This document shows positions 7,918 through 16,033 of a stretch of 64,000 bases of DNA, piece after piece. A model generated the notes under the pieces. It did no database searches. It was not told where the DNA came from and was given only the letters and a program-made list of their open reading frames with translations. The position numbers and the translations under genes are program-made. The first letter of the stretch is position 1. Each line of letters starts with the position of its first letter. The DNA is from a virus, in IMG/VR virus record IMGVR_UViG_3300018080_000015, positions 1-64,000 of that record; one strand, given 5' to 3'.

Positions 7918-9405
7918 ATGGTAAAAGCGGATCTACTCGCGAAGCTTCTAGCAAAGCAGAAGCTCGAAGAAATCGCCGTCGATCAGGACGTGCTCATCGA
8001 AGAAAACGAGCGCGCAGCTGGTCTCGGTGAATCGATGCGAAAGGGTGTGGGCTGGTGGCGTGCTTTCATCGGGAAGCAGATCATCCAGCTCGCCCCCTAC
8101 GCGTTCATCGACGCAGCTGGAGAGCTCAAGTTCGATTGGTGCGTCGTCTATCACTGTCACCGCGGAAAGATGGGCAACCCGTTCATCTGGGACAACGCAT
8201 CTAAGCTTGTCCGAGAGCTCCGCAAGACTCTTCCCGGCTGGCAGCTCATGTGTCCGCAGGAGACCTACGGTCAGGCCTGTGTCGTGTGCGAGAAGAAGTG
8301 GGAAATTGGACAGTGGTTCGTGGACAACACTACGGAAGGGTGGAAGCACAAAGGCCTACAGGGCGTCGGGCTCTTCCCGGAACCACGCGCGATGAGCCAC
8401 GTGATGATCCGTCAGCACGCGGGTGATTGGCTTCGCACCAAAGAGGGCAAAGCCTGGATCAAGGTCGAGAAGCGCAAGCTCAAGCGCGCCAACGACCCAG
8501 ATAAGTGCCTCAAGCGCTTCAAAGATGGCATCGAAGAGGCAAAGGATCACGCCGAGCTCTGGTCCGATCACGTCGCCGAGAACGGAGACCAGCCGATCAT
8601 GGGCGCCTTCGGCCGAGACCTTTACAAGGAGCTCGCTTCTGTGGCTGGGGACTCCGAGTACGGTGTCGGACAGATCATCTCACCGACGGCGGGACTTCAG
8701 CTCACCATCGAGATCACGATCAACCCGGACAACAGCTACAGAGATACCCGCGTCAAGGTGCACCCGAAGCGCTCTCCGCTCGTGGCAGATAAGAAGGGCA
8801 AGCCCAACAAGAAGGCTATTCGAGAGCTGATCTCTTCCCTCGCCAACCTTCGGCTCTACCGCGACTATCCCTCAGAAGAGGTAGTAGATGCGGTCCACGA
8901 GCGTCTTAAACAGCTCGAGTCTGAGCTTTGTGACAAGGACGAAGACGACAATCGCAAAGAGCGCAGAAAGGCCAAGTCGAAGGCCGCCAAAGGCGAGGAG
9001 TACATCAGCAAGGACGAAGACGAGTTCGACGACGACGACGAGCTGGATGACGACGGAGAAGACTTCGAGGAATCAGACGACATAGAGGTAGACGTCGACG
9101 AGGAAGAAGACGATCTGGAGGACGACGAAGACGACGACGAAGAAGCAGAGGAAGAAATCGACTTCGGCATGATGGGCGATGAGGAGGAAGAAGACGACGA
9201 GCTGGACGACGATGAGATCGTTGAGCGCGTCAAGAAGGCTTCAGAGAAGGTCCGCGAAGAAAAGAAGAAGAAGAAGAAGGGCGGAGTCCAGCCCACCGAC
9301 GAGGAGGACGACGGGGGCAAGCCGATCTGCTTCCAGATGGACGTGTGGGATGAGGACAACGACTACTGCTCAGTGTGCATCCACGAGCCGGAGTGCGCAG
9401 ATTAG
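7918..9405 (+). CDS. probable gp32-like single-stranded DNA-binding protein
   Basis: 495 residues. The N-terminal 300 residues contain a cysteine/histidine cluster (C75, H79, C80, C112, C121, C124) like the zinc-binding DNA-binding core of T4 gp32, with many aromatic residues. From about residue 370 to 455 the chain is almost pure Asp and Glu, the acidic tail typical of SSB proteins that recruits partners, followed by a Lys-rich patch and a C-terminal five-Cys segment. The tail is far longer than in gp32. AGGAG precedes the ATG at 7918; the upstream extension overlaps the previous gene. It sits between polymerase and recombinase genes. Name is inferred from layout and context. Confidence 0.6.
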   Translation: MVKADLLAKLLAKQKLEEIAVDQDVLIEENERAAGLGESMRKGVGWWRAFIGKQIIQLAPYAFIDAAGELKFDWCVVYHCHRGKMGNPFIWDNASKLVRELRKTLPGWQLMCPQETYGQACVVCEKKWEIGQWFVDNTTEGWKHKGLQGVGLFPEPRAMSHVMIRQHAGDWLRTKEGKAWIKVEKRKLKRANDPDKCLKRFKDGIEEAKDHAELWSDHVAENGDQPIMGAFGRDLYKELASVAGDSEYGVGQIISPTAGLQLTIEITINPDNSYRDTRVKVHPKRSPLVADKKGKPNKKAIRELISSLANLRLYRDYPSEEVVDAVHERLKQLESELCDKDEDDNRKERRKAKSKAAKGEEYISKDEDEFDDDDELDDDGEDFEESDDIEVDVDEEEDDLEDDEDDDEEAEEEIDFGMMGDEEEEDDELDDDEIVERVKKASEKVREEKKKKKKGGVQPTDEEDDGGKPICFQMDVWDEDNDYCSVCIHEPECAD

Positions 9406-9413
9406 GAGGCCGC

Positions 9414-10640
9414 ATGTCACTTGGTTCGTACTACGAGAAGGCAGCGCCAATCATCGACGAGAGTCGGTGGTTGCGCACTGGCCTTTTTTGTTTTGATCTA
9501 CTTTGTGGGTGGGGACTCCCCAAGAGCTCCGTCGTACAGCTCTACGGACTCACGCAAAGCCGCAAGACCACGGCGGCGATGATTCTGCTGCAAGCGGCTC
9601 AACGGGCCGGCTATGCGTGTTTCTGGTTCGACGTGGAGGGTGGGTTTCTCGACCACGTTGCGATGCTCCTCGGTGTCAGTTTCGACGAGCCGAAATTCGG
9701 AGGCAAAAAAGGAAAGGTCGGAGGCTGGTTCGGTGGCAAGAACAAAAAAACCCAGGTCGTGAAAAAACCAGGTCTGCTGATCGAAGACGGCACGGAGATC
9801 TCCACCATCGAACAGCTCTTCGAAGAAGCCGAGCGGGCGTGCAAGGCTTGCCAGCGCGGAGGCCTGCGGCCGTTCTTCGTGATCGACTCGATGACTCGGC
9901 TTACCACTGACCTCGAAGAGAAGCACAGCTACGACAACGACACGCCGATGACCCAGGCCCGCTCCCTCCGGCGAGGGTACCGGCTCTTCCTGAAACACCT
10001 GAAGGCAGCCGATGGTATCTTCGTGGTGATAGACCACCTGAAGCCGACGGGAACGGCCGGCGCGGGCTCAGCCACCGGGTTCTTCGCATCCACGTGCCTC
10101 GAATTCAAACTGCTGCACGAAGAGCGCGACGGGAAAGAGCCCGTGAGTTTTGAGGCGCTGATCGCATCGACGAAGGCCCGAAATGCTCCAAAGATTGAAG
10201 CCCCACTGAGTTTCCACTACGAGACCGGTGTCGATCTCGCCGCAGACACCTTCTTCGGGCTCGTCGAGCTTGGCATCCTAGAGCTAGCTGGAAGCTGGTA
10301 CAAGCTCCCGAAGCGCTTCCCAGGAAAGGCGCGGAAGTTCCAAGGGAAAGAGAAGTGGGCTGCGTTCTACAATAGACACGTCGCGAAGCACCGCGAGTGG
10401 ATCGAACTGGAGGTGGCCTTGTGTATGCACCGACGCTTCCACAGGCTTTGTGAGAGCGGAGATATCGATCCGTACGAGCACCTGGCCAAGTTTGGTGCGG
10501 ACACGCTCAAGCGGGCCCGGGCACAGGAGAGGCGCATCGAAAAGAAGCTCGGGGTGAAGGTGCAGAAAAAGAGCAGAAAGAAAAAGAAGGTCGACGATGA
10601 GCTCGCTGACCTCTTCAAGGAAAAGGAAAAGGAGAAATGA
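9414..10640 (+). CDS. RecA/UvsX-like recombinase with altered P-loop
   Basis: 408 residues with a RecA core. The Walker A loop reads GLTQSRKTT (45-53): the glycine before the catalytic lysine is Arg (R50), an unusual change, while K51 and T52 remain. The catalytic glutamate is in FDVEGGF and Walker B is FFVIDSM. A Lys-rich tail ends the protein. RecA proteins coat ssDNA and drive strand exchange, fitting the neighbouring SbcD-SbcC, exonuclease and resolvase genes. Start at 9414 has AGGAGG eight bases before it. The stop overlaps the next start as ATGA. Confidence 0.85.
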   Translation: MSLGSYYEKAAPIIDESRWLRTGLFCFDLLCGWGLPKSSVVQLYGLTQSRKTTAAMILLQAAQRAGYACFWFDVEGGFLDHVAMLLGVSFDEPKFGGKKGKVGGWFGGKNKKTQVVKKPGLLIEDGTEISTIEQLFEEAERACKACQRGGLRPFFVIDSMTRLTTDLEEKHSYDNDTPMTQARSLRRGYRLFLKHLKAADGIFVVIDHLKPTGTAGAGSATGFFASTCLEFKLLHEERDGKEPVSFEALIASTKARNAPKIEAPLSFHYETGVDLAADTFFGLVELGILELAGSWYKLPKRFPGKARKFQGKEKWAAFYNRHVAKHREWIELEVALCMHRRFHRLCESGDIDPYEHLAKFGADTLKRARAQERRIEKKLGVKVQKKSRKKKKVDDELADLFKEKEKEK

Positions 10641-11668
10641 GATTGCTTCTGATCGATGGAAACAATGTAGTCATTAGCTGTCACTTCGCCATGAACGATC
10701 TGCGCAACAGCGAAGACCGTTGGGTTGGCGGACTGGTCGGCTTCATGGCACGTCTGCGGTACATCGTGAAGGAGTACATCGACTACGCCTGCATCGTGAC
10801 GTGGGATAGCACTCGAGCTCCATGGAGACTGGCGCTCTACCCCGAATACAAAGCCGGGCGGCCGGATCTGTCAGACGACGAGCAGGCGGGTATCAAGTGG
10901 CAGCTCCGAGAGGCGCAGCGAATCTGTCGCCTCATGGGCGTTGTGTCCGTACGGCTCCCCGGCACCGAAGCTGACGACATCATCGCCGTGCTCGCTCGAG
11001 CAGCGCGCAAGGCGATCATCTATTCGAGTGACCGGGACTTCTTTCAACTGGTGACCATCTCGAGCGGCGTGCGCGTCCACAGGACCATTCGAGACTCGAT
11101 GGGCAATGACCGCATCGTCGACCCCGTGAACCTCCCAGACGTCGTGGAGAGCTCGCTCAAGGGGGCCTACCGCAGTGCCGGAGAGGTACGGCTCGGTTAC
11201 GGGCTTGCGGGGGACTCCGGAGACAACGTGCCTGGGGTCTACGGCATCGGACACGGCCGCGCTTCACAAATCCTGGAGGTCTACGCGGCAATGTACGGAC
11301 ACAACGCAGTGGCTGTATCGCGGAAGTCTTGGCAACATGAGGGGCTCCGGGCTCTCTGTCGGGACGACCACCGAAAGACGTGGCGCAATGTCGATCACTG
11401 CTGGGACGACTTTCTGCTTTCGCTCTCGCTCACAGACCTGTGGCGGGACGACTTGCTCGAGCCAACTCAGGTCGCAACGATGCTCGATCGCATCAGGAAG
11501 ACGCCCAAGGTCTTCAACGTGCGCGAGACGGTGCAGTGGCTACGATGGGTGGAGTTCCACGAAGAGCTGGAGCACTTCGGCGCGCTCGAATACATCATGA
11601 GGCACAGACGCAAGATCAACGAGCTCGACTCCGAGCTCTTCTACTTTGCACAAGAGAGAGGACTATGA
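10637..11668 (+). CDS. 5'-3' exonuclease / flap endonuclease
   Basis: 343 residues of the FEN/5' nuclease family. Visible motifs are LLLIDGNN at the N-terminus, the TWDS...YKAGRP segment, EADDIIA, SSDRDFFQ, and the helix-hairpin-helix region GLAGDSGDNVPGVYGIG. These supply the acidic metal ligands. In phages this enzyme removes RNA primers and flaps. It replaces the 5' nuclease domain missing from the polymerase. It overlaps the recombinase stop by ATGA and is itself overlapped by the next start. Confidence 0.88.
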   Translation: MRLLLIDGNNVVISCHFAMNDLRNSEDRWVGGLVGFMARLRYIVKEYIDYACIVTWDSTRAPWRLALYPEYKAGRPDLSDDEQAGIKWQLREAQRICRLMGVVSVRLPGTEADDIIAVLARAARKAIIYSSDRDFFQLVTISSGVRVHRTIRDSMGNDRIVDPVNLPDVVESSLKGAYRSAGEVRLGYGLAGDSGDNVPGVYGIGHGRASQILEVYAAMYGHNAVAVSRKSWQHEGLRALCRDDHRKTWRNVDHCWDDFLLSLSLTDLWRDDLLEPTQVATMLDRIRKTPKVFNVRETVQWLRWVEFHEELEHFGALEYIMRHRRKINELDSELFYFAQERGL

Positions 11669-12009
11669 AGATTGCAGAACTCGAACTACACGGAAACCTG
11701 GTGCTCGCTGAGCCGATGCCGAAGGAAGAACAGATCGGCGAGCTCTTTATCGTCGAGAACGACAACCCAGACATGCCGACGTGCAAGCTCTACAAGATCT
11801 TGGCGACCGGTCCAGGCCTGCTCAACCGGAACACTGGCGAGCTCGTCAGAGAGTGCGTGGTAAAGCCGGGAGACGTCGTGGTGCTCGGACCGATGCTGCG
11901 GGTCTCGCCGATTCGGCTGCAGGACTGCCGTGAGGGCGCGATCTTTCGAGACGACGAGTACCTCGCGAAACAGATCAGGCAGGTGCAACAGATCAGGCAG
12001 GTGCACTGA
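11665..12009 (+). CDS. GroES-like (Cpn10-fold) protein
   Basis: 114 residues. The pattern GNLVLAEP...GELFIVE...YKILATGPG...VKPGDVVVLGP follows the beta-barrel of co-chaperonin GroES, with the usual glycines. Phage GroES-like proteins such as T4 gp31 serve capsid folding, but here the gene sits among recombination genes. No GroEL gene is in the window. The C-terminus is a tandem QIRQVQ/QIRQVH caused by an 18-bp duplication. Start overlaps the previous stop (ATGA). Confidence 0.65.
   Translation: MKIAELELHGNLVLAEPMPKEEQIGELFIVENDNPDMPTCKLYKILATGPGLLNRNTGELVRECVVKPGDVVVLGPMLRVSPIRLQDCREGAIFRDDEYLAKQIRQVQQIRQVH
11971..12006 (+). repeat. 18-bp tandem duplication at the end of the GroES-like gene
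   Basis: CAGATCAGGCAGGTGCAA (11971-11988) is repeated at 11989-12006 with only the last base changed. It is in frame and adds six residues to the C-terminus. It looks like a recent slippage event. Confidence 0.85.
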
Positions 12010-12650
12010 TGTCTTCGAGCATTCACGTACTCTGTATCGACCCGGGTTTCGCCAACGTCGGGTGGGCGATTCTGCGTGTTTTCTCGAAGCGGGCGGTCGT
12101 CGACGACGTCGGTCTGATCGAGACATCCAAGCTCGAGAAGAAAAAGGGCGTCTTCGCCGCTGCGGATCTCACACGCCGCTCAAAGCACATCGCCAGTGAG
12201 TTGCGGCTCCTAGCCTCGACGATCGATATCCACGACTGCTCGGTCACCCCGGCCGTCTCGGCAATCTGCGTCGAGGCTTTTTCAGCCCTAAGAAGCGCAA
12301 TGGCGACAGCACAGCTGTCTCGCTGTCTGGGGCTGATCGATATGCTCTCTGTCTTCTACAGGCTAAGTCTGATAGAGGTGGACCGCCGAACGTGGCAACA
12401 CGCCCTCATGGGGCACAACAGGAAAGTGACCAAGAGGGATATCGCTCAGGCGGTCGAGGCCAAAATCAAGATTGGACGGCGAGCACAGCAGAGCCTGAAA
12501 GCAATACCGACGGGCACACGAAAGCCCGGGGAACCAGGAAGGAGAGAACACATTTTTGATGCCATGGCGATCGGAATCGCCTGCCTCGAATCGAATGAGC
12601 TCAAGATGGCTCAAGAACTGCTCGCTGTAAGAGATGGAGAACAGTCATGA
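12009..12650 (+). CDS. RuvC-like Holliday junction resolvase
   Basis: 213 residues with the RNase H-like RuvC fold: IDPGFANVGW carries the first Asp (D11), ICVEAF the Glu (E89), and HIFDAMAIG the C-terminal His and Asp (H181, D184). These are the metal-binding residues that cut four-way junctions. The start shares its A with the previous TGA stop (TGATG). Its place beside recombinase and exonuclease genes supports a role in resolving replication or packaging intermediates. Confidence 0.82.
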   Translation: MSSSIHVLCIDPGFANVGWAILRVFSKRAVVDDVGLIETSKLEKKKGVFAAADLTRRSKHIASELRLLASTIDIHDCSVTPAVSAICVEAFSALRSAMATAQLSRCLGLIDMLSVFYRLSLIEVDRRTWQHALMGHNRKVTKRDIAQAVEAKIKIGRRAQQSLKAIPTGTRKPGEPGRREHIFDAMAIGIACLESNELKMAQELLAVRDGEQS

Positions 12651-13396
12651 AGACCATTCTGCTGGCTATTGCTCTCGTCTTCGGAGCCCCGGAGACAGAG
12701 CCTGAGCCACACCACTTTCTGCCGGGACTGCAGTTCGTGCTCGTGATGAACGCCAGGGCTGACCTGCCGTACGAGTACGGATGGTACACCTACCGCGCCG
12801 CACTGGAAGAGGACGTCGATCCGCTCGAGCTCGGTGCGGTTCTGATCTCAGAGGAGTCGGGACCCGATGTGGACTTCTCTGTGCAGGGAGCGCTCGCGCG
12901 CTCCTACGAGTATGATGATTGGGATCCTGATTCACTTGGCTCCTCGAAAGAGCGCGGGCTCTTTCAGATCAAACCTCGGTGGGTTTGGAGCATCAACAAG
13001 CATCGGGGGACTGACTACGTCAAGGACGACTTGTTTGACCCGGAGGTCAACGCCAGGGTGGCGGCCTACGTGGTGGCTCGTGCGAAGGAAAGTCACAAGG
13101 AACACTGCATAGGGAGGCGGTTCAATTATCATGAGTCTTTCGTGGCTCACTGGAAGTGCGCCCGAGAAGACCGCGACAACATCGACCCAAAAAATTTCTG
13201 TCGGTTCAAGCAAAAGAAGTATGAAAAATTGCTGATCAGCCTCAGCGCATTTTTCAGCCCTGATTTCAACGCTATCGGCAAGGCACACAACCAGCGCATG
13301 AAAAAGCTCAAAAAACGGCATGAGCGCTGGGTGAACCGCAAGACCCGTCGAGCGCTCCGGAAGCTCCGGAAGCTGCGGAAAAAATCTAAGACGTAA
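12647..13396 (+). CDS. secreted lytic transglycosylase-like protein
   Basis: 249 residues. The N-terminus (MKTILLAIALVFGAP) looks like a short signal peptide. The body has the SLT/goose-lysozyme pattern: LISEESG with candidate catalytic Glu (E69 or E70), then ERGLFQIKP (103-110) and DPEVNARVAA. The last 40 residues are very rich in Lys and Arg. Such enzymes cleave peptidoglycan. A secreted wall enzyme inside a replication operon is odd; it could be an early exported factor. GGAGAACA precedes the ATG, which overlaps the resolvase stop. Confidence 0.65.
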   Translation: MKTILLAIALVFGAPETEPEPHHFLPGLQFVLVMNARADLPYEYGWYTYRAALEEDVDPLELGAVLISEESGPDVDFSVQGALARSYEYDDWDPDSLGSSKERGLFQIKPRWVWSINKHRGTDYVKDDLFDPEVNARVAAYVVARAKESHKEHCIGRRFNYHESFVAHWKCAREDRDNIDPKNFCRFKQKKYEKLLISLSAFFSPDFNAIGKAHNQRMKKLKKRHERWVNRKTRRALRKLRKLRKKSKT

Positions 13397-13407
13397 GATT
13401 CGATCGA

Positions 13408-13454
13408 GTTTCCTCCTGCGTTCTCGTTTTTGAGGACCCAAAATAGGAGGAAAC
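13408..13454 (+). promoter_or_regulatory. hairpin hiding the DUF932 gene ribosome site, with TGCGTTCTCG motif
   Basis: GTTTCCTCCT (13408-13417) is the exact complement of AGGAGGAAAC (13445-13454), which is the ribosome binding site of the gene starting at 13456. The 27-base loop holds TGCGTTCTCG (13417-13426), a small CTC/GAG stem, and CCCAAAAT (13437-13444). Formation would block translation, so this is a candidate RNA switch or thermometer, or a protein-binding leader. Confidence 0.6.
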
Positions 13455-13455
13455 C

Positions 13456-14574
13456 ATGCCGAACGTAGGACCCAGTACAACCGCAACGGAGCGTGGTCTC
13501 GGCCACCACTTTTCGAAGGATCTGCCGTGGGACCGCAAGGTCTACGGAAAGGCAGGCTTTGAGCGCGGAATGTTGGCGGCCGAAGCTCTCGAACAGCTCG
13601 GCGCCAACTTCGAAGTGGCCAAGGTACCGCTCTTCTATCCGCCTGGGGTAATGCCCGAGATCGTCCAGGCGTACAACGACCCCAAGCAAGCCGACGAGCA
13701 GTGGCCTGACGAGCTCGAAGACTTCGACGTGACCTCCACAGGCATCAACGGGGTTGCGATGATTCCGAACACGTTTGGGATAGTCCGACTCAGTTTCGAC
13801 GACAGTCCTGTGCACACTCCGCTCGGCGTCTCTGGAGCCCGGTACACCCCGCTGCAGAATATCGACGCCTTCAGGCCCTTCGACGAGTTTGTCGAGGCGG
13901 GAGAGCTCTACTGGGTGAACGGTGGCATGATCGGGGCCGGAGAAGTCGTCTGGCTGCTCGGCAAGCTCAAGGGGCGCATCCGGCCGAACGGAATCAGGAA
14001 GGAGCTCGTCGACAAGTTTCTCGTCGTGGTCAACGCGCACGACGGCAGCTCGAGCTATCGGGTCATGGCGACGCCCGTCCACGTGTTCTGCTCCAACTGC
14101 ATCCGATGGGCTACAAAGGAAGCTCTCGCTCAGGCCAACATGCGGCACACGGCGTCGATCCACGAGCGGGCTGAGCAGATTCACAAGCTCTTTGTCAGCG
14201 CTCAGAAGGGCTTCGACACCTACCAGCAGTTTCTCAATCGACTGGCGCGCATGCGGGTCAAGCAGAAGCAGCTGATGGCCTTCCTGGACAAGTACATCCC
14301 CGGCAAGGACAAGGTCGACGAGGAGACCCAGGAGAAGGTCAAGGTATGGACGGCGAAGGCCCAGAAGCGCCGTGAGCGGCTCCAAGAGCTCTTCGAGGCG
14401 ACCACAGCGGAGCGGGGCGCCGGGACGGGTGTGGCGCTCCTGAACGCCGCCACGTACGAAACAAACCACCTGCAGAGCATTCACAGCACGACGGCGCGGG
14501 AGACTTCCATCTGGACGGGCACCGGAAGTCGGGACAACGCGAACGCAGTGCGCATTCTTCGGGGGATGGTGTGA
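13456..14574 (+). CDS. DUF932 phage/plasmid-like protein
   Basis: 372 residues matching the DUF932 family, which is widespread in phages and plasmids and has no settled function. The recognisable core runs from about residue 90 to 230: GVSGARYTPLQN, EVVWLLGKL, DKFLVVVNAHDGSSSYRV and VFCSNCIRWA. An excellent AGGAGGAAAC precedes the ATG but is predicted to be buried in a hairpin with the upstream leader. The stop overlaps the next gene start (GTGA). Confidence 0.8.
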   Translation: MPNVGPSTTATERGLGHHFSKDLPWDRKVYGKAGFERGMLAAEALEQLGANFEVAKVPLFYPPGVMPEIVQAYNDPKQADEQWPDELEDFDVTSTGINGVAMIPNTFGIVRLSFDDSPVHTPLGVSGARYTPLQNIDAFRPFDEFVEAGELYWVNGGMIGAGEVVWLLGKLKGRIRPNGIRKELVDKFLVVVNAHDGSSSYRVMATPVHVFCSNCIRWATKEALAQANMRHTASIHERAEQIHKLFVSAQKGFDTYQQFLNRLARMRVKQKQLMAFLDKYIPGKDKVDEETQEKVKVWTAKAQKRRERLQELFEATTAERGAGTGVALLNAATYETNHLQSIHSTTARETSIWTGTGSRDNANAVRILRGMV

Positions 14575-14834
14575 GCATCATCAGACGTAAATTCGATAGC
14601 GTGCGGGAGTTCTTGCACGCGGCTGGACAGTGGTCCGTGTTACGAGCGGACTCGCGCCGCGTCAAACGAGAACTCAGTGTGCTCGAGGGAGAGATGGAGA
14701 AGCTTGGCAAGCAGCTCCGTTGGGCCGCCGACTACGTAGCCTCGCGGGTCGAGGAGAGCTCTCCGCTGTGGACTGAGGGACAGGAGTGGCTCGAGAAGAC
14801 GGAGAGGCTCCTACGGTGGCTGGAGGGCGACTGA
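14571..14834 (+). CDS. small coiled-coil hypothetical protein, 87 residues
   Basis: Starts with GTG overlapping the previous TGA and has GGGGGATGG upstream. The sequence is charged and helical, with heptad-like Leu spacing in SVLEGEMEKLGKQLRW, and several Trp residues. No family was recognised. Confidence 0.6.
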   Translation: MSIIRRKFDSVREFLHAAGQWSVLRADSRRVKRELSVLEGEMEKLGKQLRWAADYVASRVEESSPLWTEGQEWLEKTERLLRWLEGD

Positions 14835-14885
14835 TGCCTCGCCTTGGAAGTGTCCGTGGTGCGGAGTCGTGTACCCAGTTGTCGA

Positions 14886-14925
14886 AGAAGTTTCCGCCGC
14901 ACTTTAGAAGTTTCCGCCGCACTTT
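14886..14925 (+). repeat. perfect 20-bp tandem direct repeat upstream of winged-helix gene
   Basis: The 20-mer beginning AGAAGTTTCCGCCGC and ending ACTTT occurs at 14886-14905 and again, with no mismatch or gap, at 14906-14925. The period of 20 is not a multiple of three, which argues that this stretch is not coding and that the next gene starts at 14945 rather than 14834. A spacing of two helical turns on one DNA face suits an operator for the winged-helix protein encoded just downstream. Confidence 0.8.
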
Positions 14926-14944
14926 TGAGGGAGAAGGACTGAAC

Positions 14945-15340
14945 ATGAACGAAGAAACAACACCGGTTCCAAACCAGGAGCTGCGAGAACTACAATCGGC
15001 GGCGCGGAGCTGGGCGAGGCTTGAGAAGGCTCAAGAGCTGGGACTGCTCAAGGGCCTGTCGGCCACAGCGATCAGAGTCTACCTCTACTACCTCGGAGCG
15101 GAGCGCCAACACGGTCGGTCGTACTGGCGCCAGCCCCTCGATGAGGCCAGGAGCTTTCATGCCACGAAGCTCGATATGGCTGATCGCACTGTGGCCACCG
15201 CGGAGAAGAAGCTCCAGGAGGCAGGACTCATCCGCATCAAACACCATTCGTATTTCGGGCAGCAGAAGAACCGCTCTGGGATCCGTCTCGTTTCCACAGA
15301 CGAGCTCGAACGTACCAACCCATCACGGACTCAAACTTGA
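14945..15340 (+). CDS. winged-helix DNA-binding protein (Rep/transcription factor-like)
   Basis: 131 residues. After a short acidic N-terminus the chain LLKGLSATAIRVYLYYLG...KLDMADRTVATAEKKLQEAGLIRI reads as a winged helix-turn-helix: a scaffold helix, a recognition helix with TVATAEKKL, and a wing. The ATG at 14945 is preceded by GGGAGAAGGA. An in-frame ATG at 14834 also overlaps the previous stop, but it would translate the tandem repeat, so the shorter form is preferred. It may bind the repeat at 14886 and regulate itself, or act in replication initiation. Confidence 0.65.
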   Translation: MNEETTPVPNQELRELQSAARSWARLEKAQELGLLKGLSATAIRVYLYYLGAERQHGRSYWRQPLDEARSFHATKLDMADRTVATAEKKLQEAGLIRIKHHSYFGQQKNRSGIRLVSTDELERTNPSRTQT

Positions 15341-15367
15341 GCTATGCCGGTTAACAGGAGGAGATCG

Positions 15368-16033
15368 ATGGATAATAAATACAACGGCCCCGTAGTGTTA
15401 AGGCCAGATCTGATACACGAAGAAACTGGTCGCAGATGTGTTGAGCTGACCGAGGTGACCTCTGAGCTGAAGGCGGCCCTTCGCCACATCTCAGAACAGC
15501 TCCTCGACGGAAACCCGGAGGAGTATGGAGGCATCGACCACATGCACGCTGACCTGGCTCAGTTCGCGCATCTCGCCGCTGAAGGGATGGCGACAGTCAA
15601 GGACAAGAGCCAGATGACAGAGATGGTCCACGGCGAGCTTGCATTGGCAGAGCGCGATCAGGCTCGCAAGGAGCTTGCCGAGTGGAAGCGCCTCCACGCT
15701 CAGCCAATCGCTGACCCACCGGAGGCTACAGACAAGTACGTGGATGTCATGGGTGAGATGACCATATCTTTCACGGTGCAGTTGCCTGTAGAGCTTTGCC
15801 GCGAGCCAATAGCCTGCGACGACCCTGCGATAGAGGCCGCACTACAGGCTGTGTCTGGGCACATCTGCACGTACATCTGGGGCGAGGACAAAAAGCCCGC
15901 TGTGGTCTATTGCGATGTGGGCGAGCAAAATGTGGAGATTGAGAGTGACGACAGAAAGTGCTTAACAGACGAGCCGGTTAACAGTGGATCGTGTAATGAC
16001 AGTGACTTAGCTCCGAAGCGCGAACGGAGTTGA
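15368..16033 (+). CDS. hypothetical protein, 221 residues
   Basis: Last gene of the rightward operon. AGGAGGAG stands four bases before the ATG. The N-terminal half is helical and acidic; residues 130-190 look like alternating beta strands with three cysteines. No family was recognised. A 24-base in-frame extension from 15344 has no ribosome site. Confidence 0.65.
   Translation: MDNKYNGPVVLRPDLIHEETGRRCVELTEVTSELKAALRHISEQLLDGNPEEYGGIDHMHADLAQFAHLAAEGMATVKDKSQMTEMVHGELALAERDQARKELAEWKRLHAQPIADPPEATDKYVDVMGEMTISFTVQLPVELCREPIACDDPAIEAALQAVSGHICTYIWGEDKKPAVVYCDVGEQNVEIESDDRKCLTDEPVNSGSCNDSDLAPKRERS

Noticed and set aside
8865-9359. Minus-strand frame made almost only of Ser
   Set aside because: It is the complement of the Asp/Glu-rich tail of the SSB-like gene.
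13147-14484. Minus-strand frame of 445 codons
   Set aside because: It runs antisense to the DUF932 gene, whose motifs and ribosome site are clear.
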